Origin: an uncultured Eubacteriales bacterium
Lineage (GTDB): Bacteria; Bacillota; Clostridia; Monoglobales; Monoglobaceae
Assembly (NCBI GenBank): GCA_900552305.1
Contig: URZD01000021.1
Span: 1-17,117, forward strand
DNA length: 17,117 bases
Direction of reading: 5' to 3'
In this document: piece by piece, positions 1 to 6,605 of the stretch
Position numbering within the stretch: position 1 is the stretch's first letter
How the letters are laid out: each line of letters begins with the position of its first letter
Translations under genes and position numbers: made by a program
The notes under the pieces: generated by a model
Seen by the model: the letters and a program-made list of their open reading frames with translations, nothing else
Database searches by the model: none
What the model was told of the DNA's origin: nothing

Positions 1-58
1 CGGGTACATTCGTCTATTGCTGTCCATTGGTACAACCTTTTTTCATCTCTTCTAAGCT
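1..58 (-). pseudogene. Possible transposase fragment, runs off left edge
   Basis: Read on the minus strand, positions 44-3 translate as KRLYQWTAIDECTR. This resembles the start of the catalytic core of DDE integrase-type transposases (IS30/IS481/IS3-like families often have a YQYTAIDE.TR-like segment, with the D as a catalytic residue). The frame is open further upstream to about position 120, but that part is not recognisable and there is no convincing start or ribosome site. The stretch 1-288 is clearly more AT-rich than the carboxypeptidase gene beside it, which fits a decayed insertion. Positions 59-288 hold no other gene; they contain short hairpins, for example AAAAGAG and CTCTTTT arms around 137-160. 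The family call rests on one short motif, so an unrelated chance match is possible. Confidence 0.42.
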
Positions 59-288
59 TTCCCCTAAACCTACTGTATATGCTGTATCCAAAACTGATTT
101 TGTATTTATTTGCAAAATCATAAAAGCTTTACACATAAAAAGAGGATAATCTCTTTTACAGAAAATATCCTCATATTTAATATATTTGTTTCAGAATAAC
201 CGTTTGAAATTTTTATATTTGCCAACCGCTTTTCATGGTCTTTATAAAAATTTCCCATAGGTTATAATCCCGCAAACATCCTCCCCTG

Positions 289-1464
289 CTACATACACAG
301 CATTTTTTGCAGCAGCCGCACATACATCTCTATAGCGTCCATTCGCTTTACCTCGGTTGTCGCTTTTATATCGCATTTCGCGAGCTTTTCGCCGCCCACG
401 CTGAGCGTCGCCTCGCCGATTTTTTGACCCTTCTTAATCGGCGCGCGCAGCGGCTCGTCTATTGTCGTTTTGGACTCTACCTTATCCGAGTTTCCCTTTT
501 TTACGATAAAATTCACGCTCTTGTCCGCCTCGGCTGACACCGTGTCCTCCTTGCCGCCGATTACGGGCAGCGGCTCAAGCTTGCCAACCTTCTCGGCGCA
601 GTTGACAACCGAGTAATTCGCAAAGCCGTAGTCCAAAAGCCTTGTCGCGCTGCCGAATCTGTCCGCCGTTGTGGGCGCGCCGAGGACAACCGCCACAAGC
701 TGCATTCCGTCGCGCTTTGCCGACGCGGAAAGGCAGTATTTAGCCGTAGAGGTCGAGCCTGTTTTTATTCCATTCGCGCCCTTGTAAAAGCGTATCAGCT
801 TGTTTGTGTTCGACAGTCCGAACGCGCCGTCCCTAAGAGTATCCATCCATATCGAGGTGTACTCCTGAATTTTTGGGTGTTTAAGCAGCTCGCAGGAGAT
901 TATTGCTATATCCCGCGCTGTGCTGTAATGCTCAGCCGTTTCGTCAAGACCGTTGCAGTTTATAAAATGCGTATTCTTGCACCCCAGCTCCGCCGCCCTC
1001 TTATTCATCATCTCGACAAATGCAGGCTCTGTTCCCGCGATAAATTCAGCCATGGCAACCGCCGCGTCATTTCCCGACGCGACCGCAATCGCCTTCAGCA
1101 TATCATTCACGCTCATCTGCTCGCCGACCTCCAAAAACACCTGAGAGCCGCCCATGGACGCCGCGTGTTCGCTTGTTGTCACCATGTCCGTGTACTTGAT
1201 TTTTCCGAAGTCAAGAGCCTCCATTATAAGCAGCATCGTCATGCTCTTTGTAACGCTTGCAATCGGCAGCTTTTTGTCCGCCTCAAGCTCGTAAAGCACC
1301 TGTCCGCTCGACTGCTCCATGAGTATCGCCGACGGCGCGTTGACCAGCTGTGCGGAAACCTTTGCGTTCACCTGGCTCGACAGCTCCGCATACGCAATCG
1401 GACCTGACAGCTGCACAAAACAGAATATAAATGATACAATTATTTTTGTTATATTCCTCATCAT
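289..1464 (-). CDS. D-alanyl-D-alanine carboxypeptidase (PBP5/DacF type)
   Basis: A low-molecular-weight penicillin-binding protein that removes the terminal D-Ala from peptidoglycan pentapeptides outside the cell membrane. The 391-residue product begins with a signal peptide (hydrophobic stretch about residues 6-25, likely cut after AYA). The three serine-peptidase S11 motifs are intact: SVTK at 70-73 with nucleophile Ser70, SGN at 130-132, and KTG at 234-236. Residues about 275-365 match the position of the PBP5 C-terminal beta domain, and the last 18 residues could form an amphipathic membrane anchor. Length is normal for DacF/DacB-type enzymes. There are two adjacent ATG codons at the start; an AAGG ribosome site lies a few bases upstream. 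Sporulating Firmicutes carry several paralogues (dacA, dacB, dacF), and I cannot decide which this is; closeness to spmA-spmB makes a sporulation role plausible. Confidence 0.93.
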   Translation of the reverse strand: MMRNITKIIVSFIFCFVQLSGPIAYAELSSQVNAKVSAQLVNAPSAILMEQSSGQVLYELEADKKLPIASVTKSMTMLLIMEALDFGKIKYTDMVTTSEHAASMGGSQVFLEVGEQMSVNDMLKAIAVASGNDAAVAMAEFIAGTEPAFVEMMNKRAAELGCKNTHFINCNGLDETAEHYSTARDIAIISCELLKHPKIQEYTSIWMDTLRDGAFGLSNTNKLIRFYKGANGIKTGSTSTAKYCLSASAKRDGMQLVAVVLGAPTTADRFGSATRLLDYGFANYSVVNCAEKVGKLEPLPVIGGKEDTVSAEADKSVNFIVKKGNSDKVESKTTIDEPLRAPIKKGQKIGEATLSVGGEKLAKCDIKATTEVKRMDAIEMYVRLLQKMLCM

Positions 1465-1565
1465 ATACCTTGCCTTTCATTTTATATTTTTCAATCGGAT
1501 AGTAAATATTATTCGACAGCGGCGCGGAATATTCATGCGAAAGTCCGTAAAAACGCGTATGCGGC

Positions 1566-1593
1566 TTGACAAAGAAAATAAAAGGTGTATAAT
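1566..1593 (+). promoter_or_regulatory. Sigma-A type promoter for the HAD gene
   Basis: TTGACA at 1566-1571 and TATAAT at 1588-1593 are both perfect consensus boxes, 16 bp apart. They sit 33 bp before the start codon of the HAD gene, whose ribosome site is ACGGAGGAT just upstream of 1626. Confidence 0.75.
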
Positions 1594-1625
1594 CACAGAT
1601 ATACGATTAAAAAACGGAGGATAAC

Positions 1626-2289
1626 ATGATTAAACTTTGCATTTTTGATATGGACGGAACTACTGTAAATTCTATAAACTCAATATCGCATTTTGCGAAT
1701 GGTGCGCTGAAAAAATTCGGCTATGCCGCAATCCCGACCGAGCGCTATAAAAGGCTTGTCGGCAACGGCGCGGATATTTTGGTAAGGCGTATGCTGAATG
1801 AGGTCGGCGGCAGGGATTCCGATTACGAAGGAGTGCGCTGCGAATATAACAAGACCTATGACGACGGCTTTTTGTATCTTGCCGAGCCATATGAAGGCAT
1901 AGTCGATATGCTCCGCGAGCTAAAAAGGCGGGGAATAAAAATCGCGATACTGTCCAACAAGCCGGATTCGACAACGGGAAAAATCTCTGAGGCGCTGTTC
2001 GGCGACAGCCTGATAGACCTGTGCTGCGGCGCGCGAGGGCGTAAAGCTGAAACCCGACCCGAGCGGCGTGTTTGAGATTATGCGGCACTTCAGCGTCGCA
2101 AAGGACGAGTGCCTTTATATAGGCGACACGGCAACGGATATGGAGACTGCAAAAAACGCGGGCCTTTATTCGGTAGGCGTGCTTTGGGGATTCCGCGACC
2201 GCGCGGAGCTTGAAGCCGCCGACGCGGCGGAGATAATAGCCGAGCCGCATGAGCTTATCGGAATCATAGATAAAATCGAAGGCAGATAA
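1626..2289 (+). pseudogene. HAD-family phosphatase (phosphoglycolate phosphatase-like), frameshifted
   Basis: Haloacid dehalogenase superfamily hydrolase, similar to phosphoglycolate phosphatase/beta-phosphoglucomutase-type proteins. The first part (from 1626) starts MIKLCIFDMDGT with the nucleophile Asp and the acid/base Asp of motif I; motif II lies in ILSNKPDS. The second part, in the next frame, carries GVKLKPDPSGVF and then GDTATDMETAKNAG, motif IV with its Mg-binding acidic residues. The two parts join at about 2028-2040, where GGCGCGCGAGGGC is 13 nt long. Adding one GC to the GC run gives 15 nt and restores a continuous frame reading GAREGVKLKPDP, which fits the family. Restored, the protein would be about 221 residues, normal for the family. 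The rest of the gene is well preserved, so this is either a very recent mutation, slippage in an alternating GC tract, or a sequencing or assembly error. The substrate cannot be told. Confidence 0.85.
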
Positions 2290-2294
2290 AGAAG

Positions 2295-2331
2295 AACGCC
2301 CCCGCCGCGCGTATAGCGCTGCGGGGGCGTT
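2295..2331 (+). terminator. Hairpin terminator after the HAD gene
   Basis: AACGCCCCCGC (2295-2305) and GCGGGGGCGTT (2321-2331) are perfect 11-bp complements around a 15-nt loop, beginning 5 bp after the HAD stop codon. The stem is very GC-rich. The T-run after it is missing (only TT then GTGACATGA), so termination may be Rho-assisted or weaker than the stem suggests. Confidence 0.7.
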
Positions 2332-2366
2332 GTGACATGAATGGTTTTCACAATAATTGTTGAACA

Positions 2367-2608
2367 TTTGCGTTCCGGGATTTTTTTACATTCAGGGAAT
2401 AGGAAAAATGTTCCGGAATGGACAAACCGAACCCGCAGGCGTACAAGTGTACTCCAAGAGGTGAGGTTTGTCCATAGCAAAAAGGTATATAATTTTAGAA
2501 AAGCGAATAAAATGAGGTTTTCTTACCAAAATAAAGTATTCTAACACGTTATATTTGCTATGCTATTTTTGTTAATACCTTTTTGCGTTCCGGGATTTTT
2601 TTACATTC
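2367..2608. repeat. 27-bp perfect direct repeat bracketing a 188-bp segment
   Basis: The same 27 bases (starting TTTGCGTTCCGGG, then a run of seven T and ACATTC) occur at 2367-2393 and again at 2582-2608. The 188 bases between contain no credible gene. The interval includes a perfect 11-bp inverted repeat, ATGGACAAACC (2418-2428) with GGTTTGTCCAT (2465-2475), inside which GTACA..TGTAC (2441-2452) forms a small hairpin. It also has a perfect 12-bp inverted repeat, GCAAAAAGGTAT (2477-2488) with ATACCTTTTTGC (2575-2586), whose right arm overlaps the second direct repeat. This looks like a small non-coding insertion or duplication of a repeat unit rather than ordinary intergenic DNA. No transposase is present here. 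Confidence 0.8.
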
Positions 2609-2612
2609 CCTT

Positions 2613-2886
2613 GGCACACGAGAGTTGAACCCAATATGCCCTGTAAGCAAAAAATCACAATCTTTTAGAATGTTCACCCAATAAGATGACAGTCGTACTT
2701 TGTTTGCCAAGAATAAAAATATTATAATTTTTTGCTTACAGGGTCAAAGAGTTTAAACAGAACAAATTTTTGCAAAAGACAAGGCAAAAGCGCAGATAAT
2801 ACTTGTCGTATTATCGAGCATTTTAACGCAGTATTTTCAGAAATTTGCCTGTTTAAACCATATTGCGTTCGCGACTTTCGTGCGCC
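2613..2886 (+). repeat. Nested palindromic element A (MITE- or structured-RNA-like), 274 bp
   Basis: Non-coding element built of nested inverted repeats. Outer arms: 2613-2630 and 2867-2886 are imperfect complements (GGCACACGAGAG... facing ...CTTTCGTGCGCC), continued inward by CAATATG (2632-2638) and CATATTG (2859-2865). Left inner hairpin: 17-bp perfect arms at 2639-2655 (CCCTGTAAGCA...) and 2727-2743. Right inner hairpin: GTTTAAACAG then CAAATTTTTG (2751-2772) against 2838-2858. Inside the right hairpin is a core (2780-2830) with a perfect 8-bp stem, GATAATAC (2795-2802) and GTATTATC (2808-2815), around the loop TTGTC. The core is about 82% identical to that of element B at 5100-5377. The right end meets the stop codon of the CE7 esterase gene (TAG on the minus strand, 2888-2886). 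Confidence 0.75.
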
Positions 2887-3851
2887 TACAGAAGGTTGTC
2901 CGTAAAGAACTTATATGTAATCTCTCCCGATTCCGGCAGACCCTCGTGTCCGAAATCAGGATAAATATGCACGCTCTTTTTGCTTGTTATCTTATTATAC
3001 ATCGCAAACTGGGTTGACGGCGGAACTATGTTGTCCAAAAGTCCCGTAAACATCATTACCTCTGCCTTTATCCTCGGCGCAAGGAACTGTATATCGGTAT
3101 AGCCGAGCTTTGTGAAGTATTCGTTCTCCCTCTCGTGGAGCGGGTCGCGCTGACGGAAGAACTCGCGCAAATCCTTATATGCGTCAACGTCCAAATCCAT
3201 ATCCCATGTACGCTTATAGTCGCTGAGGAACGGATAGGTGGGCGCGGCAAAACGTACACGCGGCTCCAGCGCGGCGCAGGCAACCGTAAGTCCGCCGCCC
3301 TGACTTCCGCCAAACGCGCCGACCCTTGTTTCGTCAACCTCGGGGAAATCCATGACTATGCGCGCAAGCAGCGCGGTATCAAGAAACTGGTTTCTGTAAT
3401 ACATCTTTTCGGGTACGTCAACCAACCCTTTTGTAATAAAGCCGTAAAGGGTGTTTCCCGCCGCGGGGCATTTATCCTCGGAAAGTCCCGCCTGACCGCG
3501 GCAGTCAAGAGCCGCAACCACAAACCCCGACGCAGCATAGCCAAGGTAGTCCATCCACGAATGGCTTGACCCCGAATAGCCGTGAAAGTGCAGCAGCGCG
3601 GGCGCCTGTCCGTCAATTTTCTTAGGGCGTAACAGCTTTGCATGAATCCTTGAATTAAAAGTCCCCGTAAAATACATATCAAAACAATCGGCAAACGAAC
3701 AGGTGAAATCTGACGGAACAAGCTCCACCTTTGGGTCAAGCGCGCGCATCTCCGCAAGCGACCTGTCCCAGAATTCGTCAAAATCGGCGGGTTTGGGGTT
3801 CATTCCCATATAATTCCGCATTTCTTCAAGCGGCATATCAACAACCGGCAT
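2886..3851 (-). CDS. CE7-family acetyl esterase (acetyl xylan esterase / cephalosporin-C deacetylase)
   Basis: Alpha/beta hydrolase of carbohydrate esterase family 7, which removes acetyl groups from xylo-oligosaccharides and related small acetylated substrates, usually in the cytoplasm. The 321-residue length is typical. Family motifs are all visible: RGQ at 118-120, GGSQGG with nucleophile Ser183, catalytic Asp273 in GLLDNIVPPS, and His302 in FGHEG. No signal peptide is seen, which agrees with an intracellular enzyme. The start MPVVDMPLEEM has the strong ribosome site TTGGAGGAA a few bases upstream and a consensus promoter at 3891-3918. The gene appears to be transcribed alone. Its stop codon overlaps the outer arm of palindromic element A. 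Sugar-processing genes lie in the same window, so a role in using plant polysaccharide is likely but inferred. Confidence 0.92.
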   Translation of the reverse strand: MPVVDMPLEEMRNYMGMNPKPADFDEFWDRSLAEMRALDPKVELVPSDFTCSFADCFDMYFTGTFNSRIHAKLLRPKKIDGQAPALLHFHGYSGSSHSWMDYLGYAASGFVVAALDCRGQAGLSEDKCPAAGNTLYGFITKGLVDVPEKMYYRNQFLDTALLARIVMDFPEVDETRVGAFGGSQGGGLTVACAALEPRVRFAAPTYPFLSDYKRTWDMDLDVDAYKDLREFFRQRDPLHERENEYFTKLGYTDIQFLAPRIKAEVMMFTGLLDNIVPPSTQFAMYNKITSKKSVHIYPDFGHEGLPESGEITYKFFTDNLL

Positions 3852-3890
3852 AATAATTCCTCCAAATAATATAATAGTAATACGGATTTC

Positions 3891-3918
3891 ATTATATCAT
3901 ACGGGTAAAATTTGTCAA
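3891..3918 (-). promoter_or_regulatory. Sigma-A type promoter for the CE7 esterase
   Basis: On the minus strand TTGACA (3918-3913) and TATAAT (3896-3891) are perfect boxes with a 16-bp spacer, about 40 bp upstream of the esterase start codon. Confidence 0.75.
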
Positions 3919-3997
3919 TATAATAAAGTAAAAAAACAGCTTTTGTCGGGTTGATATTTTTTCAAACCTAAGACAGCTTTAAAAAGGGGATTTTATT

Positions 3998-4585
3998 TTG
4001 CTGAATTACATATGGTGCGGAATGATAATTATATCCTTTGCCGTCTCCCTTGTCTGCGGCAATGTCGAGGCAGTCACGGCGGGAGCAATGGAGGGCGCGG
4101 CTGCGGCTGTGGAAACGTGCATCGGACTTCTCGGCGTTATGTGCCTTTGGACGGGAATTGCGAAGATTGCGGAACGCTCGGGACTTTGCGATGTGTTCGC
4201 AAAATGTCTGCGTCCGATTACGCGGATACTTTTTCCGCGGCTGCGCCCCGACTCCGCCGCCGCCCGCGCGATAGTCATGAACATGGTCGCAAACCTTCTC
4301 GGCATGGGAAACGCCGCGACGCCGCTCGGAATCAAGGCAATGCGCGAGCTTGACAAAATCAACCCGCATAAAGGGCGCGCCACAAACGAAATGTGTATGT
4401 TCGTTGTGCTGAACACTGCGTCAATTCAGATTATCCCCGCCACGGTAATCGCGCTGCGGCAGCTTTACGGCTCAAAAAATCCGACCGAAATCGTGATTCC
4501 CGTCTGGATTTGCAGTATATGCACGGTAACTGTCGGCACGCTTGCCGCAAAGCTCTTTGAAAAGCGCGGTCGGAGCAGAATATGA
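3998..4585 (+). CDS. spmA: Spore maturation protein A
   Basis: Membrane protein of the nucleoside-transporter/gate-domain type needed with SpmB for full dehydration of the spore core in Bacillus and Clostridium. The 195-residue product has several hydrophobic segments (about residues 5-25, 35-55, 85-105, 135-155 and 165-185) and the conserved stretch MNMVANLLGMGNAATPLG, characteristic of SpmA, followed by ALRQLYG-like sequence in the fourth segment. The start is the rare codon TTG at 3998, chosen because AAAAGGGGA ends 7 bases before it and the protein then begins MLNYIWCGMI as in the family. It overlaps spmB by 4 bp (ATGA), so the two are translationally coupled. In Bacillus subtilis the pair follows dacB; here a carboxypeptidase gene lies about 2.5 kb away in the other orientation. 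Confidence 0.93.
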   Translation: MLNYIWCGMIIISFAVSLVCGNVEAVTAGAMEGAAAAVETCIGLLGVMCLWTGIAKIAERSGLCDVFAKCLRPITRILFPRLRPDSAAARAIVMNMVANLLGMGNAATPLGIKAMRELDKINPHKGRATNEMCMFVVLNTASIQIIPATVIALRQLYGSKNPTEIVIPVWICSICTVTVGTLAAKLFEKRGRSRI

Positions 4586-5103
4586 GGTTTATCTCTGTTA
4601 TCGCGGTGCCTCTGATGATTACGGGCATAGTTGCCTACGGAATGTCAAAAAGAATAAATGTGTACGACTGCTTCACGGAGGGAGCGCGTGACGGACTTGA
4701 AAGTATGTTCGGAATCATCGCGCCGCTTGTCGGTCTTATGGTCGCGATTTCCATGTTCCGCGCATCCGGCGCGCCGGAGCTTATTTCGCGGCTTTTAAAG
4801 CCGCTGACCGACCTGATAGGTATGCCGTCCGACGTGCTGCCGCTCGCGCTGCTGCGCCCCGTCTCCGGCAGCGGCTCTATCGCGCTTGTTACCGACATTT
4901 TAAAGAATCACGGTCCCGACTCTTTGGAGGGCAAAATCGCGTCGGTCATGATGGGCTCGACCGAAACGACGTTTTATACCGTGGCGGTATACTTCGGCGC
5001 GGTCGGAATAAAGCAGCTGCGCCATACCGTAAAATCCGCACTGCTTGCGGATTTTACCGGAATGCTGCTCGCCGTATATATTGCGCAGCTTTTGCTCGGT
5101 TAA
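4582..5103 (+). CDS. spmB: Spore maturation protein B
   Basis: Partner of SpmA in spore core dehydration, a membrane protein of 173 residues, the normal family length. It has hydrophobic segments at about 3-22, 45-62, 85-100 and 150-172. The family signature is visible as LRPVSGSGSIALVTDILKNHGPDS and MMGSTETTFYTVAVYFGAVG. The ATG start overlaps the spmA stop, so expression depends on translation of spmA. The stop codon TAA (5101-5103) lies inside the left outer arm of palindromic element B, so the mRNA would run straight into that structure. Confidence 0.94.
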   Translation: MRFISVIAVPLMITGIVAYGMSKRINVYDCFTEGARDGLESMFGIIAPLVGLMVAISMFRASGAPELISRLLKPLTDLIGMPSDVLPLALLRPVSGSGSIALVTDILKNHGPDSLEGKIASVMMGSTETTFYTVAVYFGAVGIKQLRHTVKSALLADFTGMLLAVYIAQLLLG

Positions 5104-5377
5104 CCGAAAGAGAATAATCCGAACCCGCCTGAAAAGGCATAATTTCGGCATATTTCGGCTTGTCATCTTTGCAAGGCGTCAGCCTTGCTGCATCTTCCGC
5201 ACCAAAATCTGCTCAAAATTCTATCCTTTTCAGGTCACAGAATTTTGAGAGAACGGATTTTTGGTTGCGCAAGGCAAAAACGGAGGTAATCCTTGTCGGA
5301 TTGCCGAGTATTTTAACACAGCGAAAACGGAAATCCGTCTCTCAAAATCGGAGTTCGGATTACTCCCTTTCGGTTAA
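5100..5377 (+). repeat. Nested palindromic element B (MITE- or structured-RNA-like), 278 bp
   Basis: Same plan as element A at 2613-2886. Outer arms of 25 bp at 5100-5124 and 5353-5377 match at 23 positions (TTAACCGAAAG... facing ...CTTTCGGTTAA). Left inner hairpin: CCTGAAAAGG (5128-5137) and CCTTTTCAGG (5225-5234), enclosing a small hairpin GCAAGG..CCTTGC. Right inner hairpin: 5242-5260 and 5331-5348, 18 bp paired with one bulged base. Core (5270-5320): GGTAATCC (5285-5292) and GGATTGCC (5298-5305) around TTGTC, with conserved CAAGGCAAAA before and ATTTTAAC after it. CTCAAAATTCT (5212-5222) is also a perfect complement of AGAATTTTGAG (5239-5249), competing with the right hairpin. An open frame crossing this region (5160-5480) is not a credible gene. 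Confidence 0.78.
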
Positions 5378-5430
5378 GCGGAAAGCATATGCCAAGCCCG
5401 ACTGCGGCTTTCAGATAAAGGTATTATGCC

Positions 5431-5624
5431 GCGCACACAGTTTTGTTACGTTCGCACCGCAATTCACGCACACATTTTAGCATAGAGTTACGCAGCAATC
5501 AAAACAAGGTCGCGCGGCAATCCGCGCGCACGTTTTTGTTATGTTTGCGCCGCAATCCGTGTACACATTTCAGCAATCAGCGCGCGTTTTCGTTGCGGTC
5601 ACACGACAATCCGCGCACACTTTT
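5431..5624. repeat. Degenerate repeat, about five copies, in a gene-free stretch
   Basis: The gene-free region 5378-5831 contains a repeated word built on CGCAATCCGCGCACACATTTT, with a GTTACGTTCGC-like lead. Copies can be seen near 5431-5444, 5455-5477, 5512-5536, 5549-5570 and 5604-5624. Spacing is irregular (about 24-57 bp) and each copy carries several changes, so this is an old, decaying array. It has no exact direct repeats and equal-length spacers, so it is not a CRISPR array. No start codon with ribosome site supports a protein here. Confidence 0.55.
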
Positions 5625-5704
5625 CCGTACATAGTCACGCCCTCCGCGCCGATATTTTGCAAATATCCGCACAGTTGTACGGCGGGCAGACCAATTCGCC
5701 CTAC

Positions 5705-5742
5705 AAAAACAAAAAGGACTGAAACCCCGAAAGTCTCAATCC
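5705..5742 (-). terminator. Rho-independent terminator downstream of rpmF
   Basis: On the minus strand GGATTGAGA (5742-5734) pairs with TTTCAGTCC (5724-5716), nine pairs including two G-T wobbles, around a 9-nt loop, followed by TTTTTGTTTTTG. It lies 90 bp beyond the rpmF stop codon and would end the tRNA-yceD-rpmF transcript. Confidence 0.65.
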
Positions 5743-5831
5743 CTGTCGTTTAGCTAAATTAGTTTTACGTCTCCATTTTCAAGGCGCGATACTCATAAAG
5801 CGAATACCGAACTGCCTTTTCAAATCAAGCG

Positions 5832-6011
5832 TTACGCCTCTGCCTTTATAACTTCTTTACCGTTATAATATCCGCAAGCCTTGCAAACTCTGTGAGGCAT
5901 TTTGTAATCTCCGCACTGCGGACATACAACCATTCCCGGAATAACCAACTTCCAGTTTGCTCTTCTTTTATCTCTTCTTGCCTTAGAAGTCTTTCTCTTT
6001 GGAACTGCCAT
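5832..6011 (-). CDS. rpmF: Large ribosomal subunit protein L32
   Basis: Ribosomal protein bL32, 59 residues. The start MAVPKRKTSKARRDKRRANWKL is diagnostic of the family, so the ATG at 6011 is chosen over an in-frame ATG 21 bases upstream; AGAGGTG lies about 8 bases before it. The C-terminal half carries a four-cysteine zinc ribbon, CPQC and CKAC about 11 residues apart, so this is the zinc-binding form. It follows the DUF177/YceD gene on the same strand, the order seen across most bacteria, and is followed by a terminator at 5705-5742. Confidence 0.97.
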   Translation of the reverse strand: MAVPKRKTSKARRDKRRANWKLVIPGMVVCPQCGDYKMPHRVCKACGYYNGKEVIKAEA

Positions 6012-6071
6012 TTTCAGTACACCTCTTTCCAAACAAATTATTATAAAACAGGGAATCCCTGCATAATCTAC

Positions 6072-6578
6072 TCAGTCGTTAAAAAAACTGTCCAAAATAT
6101 CAAATCTCGGGTCCGCCGTCCTTGTATCGCAGCCGCACTCGCCGAAATTTAGATTTTTGCCGCACTTGGGGCAAAGTCCCTTACAGTCCGCCTTACACAA
6201 ACGCTTTGCGGGAAGATTCATGAATATGTTGTTTTCAACAACATCGTCAAGCTCAATTCCGTTTCCCGTGAAGAAAATAATATCGGGATTTTCGTTCTCC
6301 GCACTCTCGCCCACGGCTTCCTTCTTCAAAAGTTCGCTCATCTCAAACGACATATCATAGGTGAAATCCTCGCAGCAACGGTCACATTTAAAACCGAGCC
6401 TTGTGCGCACCTTAGCTGTAAGCTCCAGCGTTCCGCTGATATTGACAACCCTTCCGCATACCTCGACAGGCGACAAAAAAATAACGCCGTCCTCCTTGCG
6501 GTCGGAAAAATCAAGCTCTTCGTCAATATCAAGCTTTTCCCCATCAGCGTTTATAATAGGTAACAAATTTAATTCCAT
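6072..6578 (-). CDS. DUF177 / YceD family protein
   Basis: Member of the YceD (DUF177) family, whose gene is very widely next to rpmF and which is linked to 23S rRNA accumulation and ribosome assembly. The 168-residue product has the family pattern CDRCCEDF at its middle (about residues 70-77) and, near the C-terminus, a cysteine-rich stretch CKADCKGLCPKCGKNLN followed by CGCD, probably metal-binding. The ATG at 6578 (MELNLLPIINADG) is preferred; a longer in-frame start would run into the tRNA-Val gene at 6606. Only a weak AGGG is seen before the start. It ends 60 bp before rpmF and is probably transcribed with it and with the two tRNAs upstream. Confidence 0.88.
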   Translation of the reverse strand: MELNLLPIINADGEKLDIDEELDFSDRKEDGVIFLSPVEVCGRVVNISGTLELTAKVRTRLGFKCDRCCEDFTYDMSFEMSELLKKEAVGESAENENPDIIFFTGNGIELDDVVENNIFMNLPAKRLCKADCKGLCPKCGKNLNFGECGCDTRTADPRFDILDSFFND

Positions 6579-6605
6579 TATAACAACCCTAAATAAAAGA
6601 AAATG

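Noticed and set aside
1672..2367. Minus-strand open frame of 231 codons over the HAD gene
   Set aside because: Composition is Arg/His/Cys-rich and unlike a real protein; the HAD motifs on the plus strand are clear.
3852..3997. Possible riboswitch between the esterase and spmA
   Set aside because: The gap is short and AT-rich, holds only the esterase promoter and the spmA ribosome site, and has no conserved riboswitch words.
5160..5480. Open frame of 106 codons across palindromic element B
   Set aside because: It runs through inverted repeats and has no ribosome site or recognisable sequence.
5431..5624. Possible CRISPR array
   Set aside because: Copies are degenerate and spacing irregular, and no cas gene is near.
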